This document shows positions 58,840 to 64,000 of a DNA stretch of 64,000 bases, in pieces. The notes under the pieces are model-generated. The model had not been told where the DNA came from. It was given only the letters and a program-made list of their open reading frames with translations, and did not search any database. Made by a program: the position numbers and the translations under genes. The DNA comes from Triplophysa rosa (lineage: Eukaryota > Chordata > Actinopteri > Cypriniformes > Nemacheilidae), in NCBI RefSeq assembly GCF_024868665.1, contig NC_079913.1, forward strand, positions 8,002,879 through 8,066,878, in the 5' to 3' direction. Within the stretch, counting starts at the first letter, position 1. Every line of letters starts with the position of its first letter.

Positions 58840-59129
58840 TTAAAGGTCCAGTGTGTCATTTTTGGGATGATATATTGATAGAAATGCAATATAATATACA
58901 TACGTAGCTATGTATTCAGAGGTGTATAAAGAGCTTACACAATGAAGCGTTATGTTTTAATTACCTTATAATGAGCTATTTCTATACATACGCCGCGCGG
59001 TCCCCTTGCATGTAATTCGCCATGTTCTGTCAGCCGTCGTAGTGTTTCGAAATGGAGGGGGAGGGGTGGCGTGAGCAGTTGGTTGCAATTCGCAACCTTG
59101 CTGAAAGATTTCACTGACTGGACCTTTAA
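58840..59129. mobile_element. TTAA-flanked MITE (AGGTCCAGTG ends)
   Basis: The left junction reads TTAA then AGGTCCAGTGTGTCATTTTT. The right junction reads CACTGACTGGACCT then TTAA. The inverted ends match at AGGTCCAGT. TTAA targets are used by piggyBac- and Kolobok-type transposases. The interior (CCGCGCGGTCCCC, GCAATTCGCAACCTTGC) encodes nothing. The ends resemble family A in layout but differ in sequence. Confidence 0.88.
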
Positions 59130-61020
59130 GTCCCTCTGTGGTGAAAATCAGGTTTTCAAGTATGTACCTATAATCAACGGTCCGAGCTCACATGATTGAA
59201 TGGAGGCGGGAACTAATTTGCATATTCATAAATCTGTGTATACTAAATGAAGCAAGGGTTACATTCAATTCATTTTAAGGCTTGAAGAAATTATTATTAA
59301 AACTTTTACATATGCTATTTTAATGCTTTAAGATAAGTTTTAAGTAATATAATTATCGAATGCAGTGGAACTTTAACAATTAAAAATTACACAAAGCCCT
59401 TTTAATGTTAATGTTATCTATGTGAATATCGTACAACCTTTCACATAACACAAAAACAGAAATTCTTTTCCACATTTTTGCCCGTGTTGCAAGAAACCGC
59501 AAGTAAAATCTATTAAACATCTAATTACACAGCTAGAATCTATTTTTTTAAAAATGCATGGCACCGGCACAAGAGTTGCTGCGCTCCTGCGAAAACAAAC
59601 TCCGAGATGAAAGGAACCAAAAAAAGATTCCGGGAGAGAATTCCAGGAGGCACTCAGGAGTTTTCTTCTAAATAATCAACAGGAGTGTAACAATACCCCC
59701 CACTAATGGAGGTGTTTTGTTGGTTTTAATGCACCTAATTGGCCGAGGATCAGCGTTACCGGTAAAAGCGGAGAATAATGCTACTACCTGTTCTCCTCCT
59801 CTTTATCTGTTCATTTCAAGGAGAAGAAAACCCAAAAGACCAGACATTACTTTAACCCACAGGGGGAGTCGAATCCCAGAGGAGAGGCGGAATGAGAGAG
59901 AGGATTTCTCTCACCTGAGATGAATGGAGCAGGTGATGTTTATGTATGATTCTCATTATTTAAAGCTCCTGCATTGATGGAGATCACTTGAAACATTCAG
60001 AAAATGTGGTTGTAAACCAATCGATCCTCTGCACGACGCAGGTTCCTGAGGTTTGATCTTAACAGGGACTGAACAAAAACCTCAATACTTTGCAATACTT
60101 CTGACTGATCTCCAAATCATTCGATGTGCATTGAAACCAGCTTAAAGGTTTTTGTTGCATTATTCATAACCATTAAAGGTGGAAATAAAAAAGCAACTTG
60201 TTATGTCTGTATGAGCGACCATTGATTCAGCTAGTAGATGGCTGAAGAGCCCAGGTCGTTGAAAAATCTCGCGCTTGGACCGTTCCTCCATCTCTCCAGA
60301 GGTTCCCCTCGTCCTCTTCTAGCCTGTTCTAACACTCACCAGACCAAAGCAATTACAAGCCCTGACGGCGAGCCCACATCATATGGAATTGGATTGTATG
60401 TAGACGAGCTATTGGCTGTTTATATGGAAATGCGATTGCCGTGTTGATTAGGGAGCTCTGTCCCTGCCCACGCCCTCTGCGGTGGCACCTCGCAGGGGAC
60501 ATCGCAACCTACAAGGCAGGCAAACGCGTCGATGTAATTCACTCAAGAGCCTCATTTTTCATAATGAGCGCGTATTTATGTGGCCACTGCTGTTTTTGCT
60601 CACTGCGAGAGGTAATGAGGGTGTATACATTCACGAGCGCGTTTGCCGCAATTAGCCCGACGGTCGCTTGGGTGAGGGGGTTCAGGTACAGAGGAGAACC
60701 GGAACGGGCCAGGTCTACTGGGAGGAGACGCAGGGAATACGGTGGCACAGGGCATATTGAGAGAGCTGCTCAGGAGGGAATTTGGGAAAGGAGTGTGGGA
60801 CAATCTGTCGCCGGATGACAGATGATGTGTTTCGCACACCGGGAGGAAGAAGAGAGGGACAGACTATTATCTAGTATGGGGTTGCACCGGTCGGTTAGTC
60901 TAGTTATTTACACGTTGGGCGTGTGTCGTGTGTTGACATACAAGCCGAAAATCTTGCAAAGCGACCATATTGTCTCAAAGTGTCACCCAGAGATTGAAAG
61001 CCTTGCTGAGAAAAGGGAAT
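59130..61020. other. Unique sequence; regulatory-looking block 60430-60680
   Basis: No gene is supported. 60430-60680 (GCGTCGATGTAATTCACTC, TTTTCATAATGAGCGCGTAT, GCCGCAATTAGCCCGACGGT) is CpG-bearing with homeodomain cores and looks conserved. The 125-codon plus-strand frame across it is opposed by minus-strand frames and has no domain. Confidence 0.4.
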
Positions 61021-61270
61021 GGATTTAATGGTTATAATGGGAATTATTTTTATTTTTAATGGAAACTTTAATGGTGTCTACTGGTATGTAATGGATTCTA
61101 TTGGTGGGATGTTATTTGGCACATGAACCAACAGAACACCATTAAACCCCATTGGAATAATTCCCATCCAAAACACACTACAAAATGGTTTTAATGGAAA
61201 AAGCTAATGGTTCATAATGGTATTTTAATAGAAACCATTATAATTTCTGTGATGGTTTCTATTGCTTTTC
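61021..61270. repeat. TAATGG-rich foldback repeat
   Basis: The word TAATGG or its complement occurs more than ten times (TTTAATGGTTATAATGGGAA, TTTTAATGGAAACTTTAATG, ACACCATTAAACCCCATTGG, TGGTTCATAATGGTATTTTA). Parts pair as inverted arms (61036-61090 with 61110-61170). It is probably a fish DNA repeat of unknown class. Confidence 0.7.
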
Positions 61271-62369
61271 AGCATGGACTATGGGTCGTGCCTAACAACG
61301 CCCTTTAGCTGTGACTTATTCGTGATACCTTGAGTACCTTGTACATTCACTGGTGCATACGCAAATCACACCAAACGTACAAATGACATCACAGAAATTC
61401 ATTTGAATTAGAAAATACGTACAATACTTACGAACTACCGTGAGAATGTGTTGAAACAGTTCGAGAACAAGACCAGACCGCCTAAACGCCCATTATATCC
61501 CCCATGCCTTTTTAAGAATGCCAAGCACAATTGGCTTCCATTTCTCTATGTGTATTTACATTGGGAACTAAGGCAAAGTAAACAGGTGCTTTGTTAAAAG
61601 GTACTAGAGGCCTGACATGTGCTGTACACACACGCTAACAGTCGCACTATTCTCCGACTAAACATAAGCGCAAGCATGTCCCCCATCCCTCCTCTATCTG
61701 TATACATAGGAAGTCAAGCGTCCTGTAGTCATCAGCCTGTGGGAGCTCTGGTGTTTGGAGTGCACGCAGGTGTGGTCTTCGAGTTAAACAAGTGGATGCA
61801 TACAAACCCAATGTTATTAAAAGAGGACTTTAGACAGTAGCTTTGCTTTACAGATAAACACACGCGCACTTGTTCAGCTGCGTTTTCCAATAAAGGAAAA
61901 GAGGACGTTGCATCATGAGCGTAGGTCAACAAGGTCGCAACATCTAAAACAACTTTACAGCCCTACAACTTCCCGCTGCACTACATGATTTCCTGTCTGT
62001 GTGGGCTAACCGCAGGCGGAACTTCCTTTCGACGCGCAATGAGAGGAAGAAGGGTCATAGGTCAGGCAAGCACATGCAGAATGCGTTCCAAAACTTAAAC
62101 CTATACGAAGAGAGTCCAGAACACAGCTAAATGCACAACAGTGTTAAAGAAAAAATACAGGTTCACTTTTGAATAAGCCATACCTTGAGAAATCACATTT
62201 TTCTTGATCTTCTGAAATCAATTTTGATGCATTTTTGAACGATGTATAGTTCATTCTCACTAGTCCAAAACATTTATCAAAAGCGAATTTTGAGATTGTT
62301 CCGTTTATTTTTTTACATTTACACATCAATGATACCTGTTGGCCTTGATCATTTCAGTATGATCTCATT
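61271..62369. other. Unique non-coding sequence
   Basis: No gene is supported and nothing is recognised. Confidence 0.5.
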
Positions 62370-62470
62370 TACACTTAGTCATTTAGCATAAGGACGCTTT
62401 TATCCAAAACGACTTACAAATGAGGTAAACAATGGAAGCAATTGGCGCAACATACGGACAACAAAAACCA
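62370..62470. repeat. Teleost 'CGCTTTTATCCAAA' repeat fragment
   Basis: CATTTACACTTAGTCATTTA, GGACGCTTTTATCCAAAACG, ACTTACAAATGAGGTAAACA and ATGGAAGCAAT follow the order of a very common teleost repeat. It is related to 35058-35135. Confidence 0.75.
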
Positions 62471-63482
62471 TAAGCGCAGAAAAACTGGTCTCATATAGCC
62501 TACCACAGTCTACAAAAAACTTTTTTTAAGGATAGAAAGAGTAGAAAAGAGATAGAAGTCAGAACTAGTCGCACTAATGCGCAGCTCAAAAAAAGCACTG
62601 GAAAACAGTCATGCAAAACTACAACAAAAATGACTTTTATGAAGAAAACCTTAAACATCTAGAGAGTGACGTGAACACACACGCTCTTGTGATTTCTTCA
62701 AGCTTGGCTATCTTTCCTGGACAGTGTCAACAGCAAACCCATATGTCATTTAATATGGAGGTCTGTGAAGCATGCACTTGAGTGTATTTGACAGAAAGAG
62801 AAAAAAACAATCTGATTTTTGGAGTGTGGCTGTTTCCAGTTGACTGCATCGGCAGCTGAGTAGCTCTGCAGTGACCCGTGCGTGTGTGTGTGTGTGTGTG
62901 TTTGTGTATGTGTGTGGACAGGGTACATGCTGCTCTCAGAGAGACAGTCATGGGGCAATTCTCAGCTGCCCTGCATTGTTGCTGCAAACACACAAAGCAC
63001 ACAGCCTGGCCCTCCAGCTGGCCTTGTGCACCCTCTCTCTCTCTTTCTCTCTCTCTCCATTTGTCCTAATAACTGTGACCCTTCTGTATCTGTATCATCA
63101 GCCAATCTCCCTCACAGCCCCTTTGGGAAAATGCCATCCAGAATTTTTCTTTCCCAAAGGTGAAGGTCCGGTCTGGGCCTTCAATTCACTCTTAGGGCCC
63201 TACAATTGGCTGATGTCTGCTGGGTTGGGATGGACCGCTTCATTGGCTGAGTGTTACGTGTAGCCATGGAAACTACTAGCCTGTGATAGCCGTGATTAGA
63301 GGTGTCATGATGACAACAATACGGCGCAGAGCAATAATGTGACTTTGATGAGCACATCGCAGCCATTGTAAAGCAGTAATTGATTTGTTTACCAATACGA
63401 CAGACTTGGCTCATGCTGGGCGACAACAATGGGGTGTCCTTGGACGAAACGGGGAAAGAAAAGAGTAAAAATAGGAACTGAC
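62471..63482. other. Unique sequence with a GT microsatellite and an RFX-like site
   Basis: (GT)n lies at 62881-62917, and a pyrimidine tract at 63031-63058. From 63080 to 63400 the sequence is repeat-free and looks conserved (CATTGGCTGAGTGTTACGTG, AATAATGTGACTTTGATGAG, AGCAGTAATTGATTTG). GTAGCCATGGAAAC at 63260-63273 fits an RFX X-box. CCAAT boxes recur as ATTGGCTGA at 63206 and 63242. Confidence 0.45.
62881..62917. repeat. (GT)n microsatellite, interrupted
   Basis: About ten GT units, then TTTGTGTATGTGTGTGG. Confidence 0.93.
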
Positions 63483-63553
63483 CTACAAGGGGTGTGATAA
63501 AGATGAGTGCCGCTCGTCTTCAGACCACGAACCCATCGGCGAGCAGCTGAACC
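63483..63553 (-). CDS. Candidate exon, 71 bp, gene unknown
   Basis: On the minus strand a 27-base pyrimidine-rich tract ending CCTTTTCTCGTCCTCAG leads into GGTTCAGCTGCTCGCCGATG. The segment ends CCCCTTGTAG followed by GTCAGT, an acceptable 5' splice site. One frame is open throughout (G-S-A-A-R-R-W-V-R-G). Another frame reads F-S-C-S-P-M-G-S-W-S-E-D-E-R-H-S-S-L and meets TAG exactly at the last codon, which would make it a terminal coding end. I cannot choose between the two, and I do not recognise either peptide. A plus-strand reading (D-H-E-P-I-G-E-Q-L-N) is also open, which lowers confidence. Confidence 0.3.
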
Positions 63554-63583
63554 CTGAGGACGAGAAAAGGAGGAAAGCAGAAA

Positions 63584-64000
63584 TTAAAGGAACGGTTCAC
63601 TTATGAATAAAAACTCTGTCATCATGTACTCTTACTTTATCGCATGCTGTATGACATACTTTCACATATGGAATTCCATACAAAAATGGAATTGATTTTA
63701 CAGCAGCTGTCTAAGATGGTGACTACAGCTGTCAGGCAAGATTTTTTAAAAGTAAGGATAATCAGATAACAATTTTATTGTAACAATGATGTAAAAGAAT
63801 GCTGTCGTATGGCGTTATAAATCTTATATAGCACAAATCTGATCAAAACAATTTTAAGGTGCCTTTTCTCTTTTTTGGAGATTAAAAGCCCCTGGTCACC
63901 ATCCACTGCTATTGTATAGATAGATAAAAGCTTTCAAAAAATCAAAGAACGTGACGTCACGCACATTATAATTTCCTTATTGGGACAACTATCCCTTCAC
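63584..64000. mobile_element. Family A element reaching the window edge
   Basis: The left end is TTAAAGGAACGGTTCACTT, and AAACTCTGTCATCATGTACT follows. The final bases GGGACAACTATCCCTTCAC are the inverted partner of the left end. It is longer than the usual 330 bp because of unrelated central sequence (about 63720-63940), and may end within a few bases beyond the window. Confidence 0.85.

Overview
The window reads as intergenic or long-intron DNA from a cypriniform (carp-, goldfish- or zebrafish-like) fish. The main reason is a set of interspersed repeats that I know as abundant in cyprinids. About 14 copies or fragments belong to one foldback family whose ends read 'AAAGGGATAGTTCACCC' and are flanked by TTAA. 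There are also hAT-type MITEs with perfect 8-bp target duplications, tRNA-derived SINEs, 'AACCCAACGCTGGGTT' foldbacks and a decayed Tc1-like transposon. There is no bacterial-style gene organisation. Almost all open frames are short, overlap on both strands, or fall inside repeats. No complete protein-coding gene is present.

Layout. 1-9.6 kb: unique sequence with two foldback elements, one perfect hAT MITE (6880-7177) and several microsatellites. 9.6-13 kb: a conserved-looking block, a small well-formed exon candidate on the minus strand (10752-10824), a Tc1 fossil and two MITEs. 13-20 kb: four foldback copies or remnants in GC-rich, regulatory-looking DNA, then a minus-strand first exon of a MADF/Myb-like protein with a CpG-rich upstream region (17822-18600), probably part of a Harbinger-like transposon or a gene derived from one. 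20-29 kb: an 837-bp hAT element, regulatory-looking blocks including a perfect POU 'MORE' palindrome, and a nested hAT/foldback pair. 29-35.5 kb: mostly unique. 35.5-45.4 kb: repeat-rich, with six repeat families and one assembly anomaly (a 210-bp exact duplication flanking a single N). 45.4-58.8 kb: mostly unique with SINE, foldback and minisatellite features. 58.8-64 kb: a TTAA-flanked MITE, a TAATGG repeat, conserved-looking blocks, an exon candidate on the minus strand (63483-63553) and a final foldback copy that runs to the window edge.

Interpretation. The mixture of long unique stretches rich in homeodomain-like (TAATTA), POU and RFX-like motifs with scattered tiny exon candidates fits a regulatory landscape around a developmental gene, or the giant introns of a neighbouring gene. 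This is inference: I could not align to other species, and I do not recognise the parent gene of either exon candidate. I found no RNA gene, no CRISPR array, and no virus or retrovirus that I could support.
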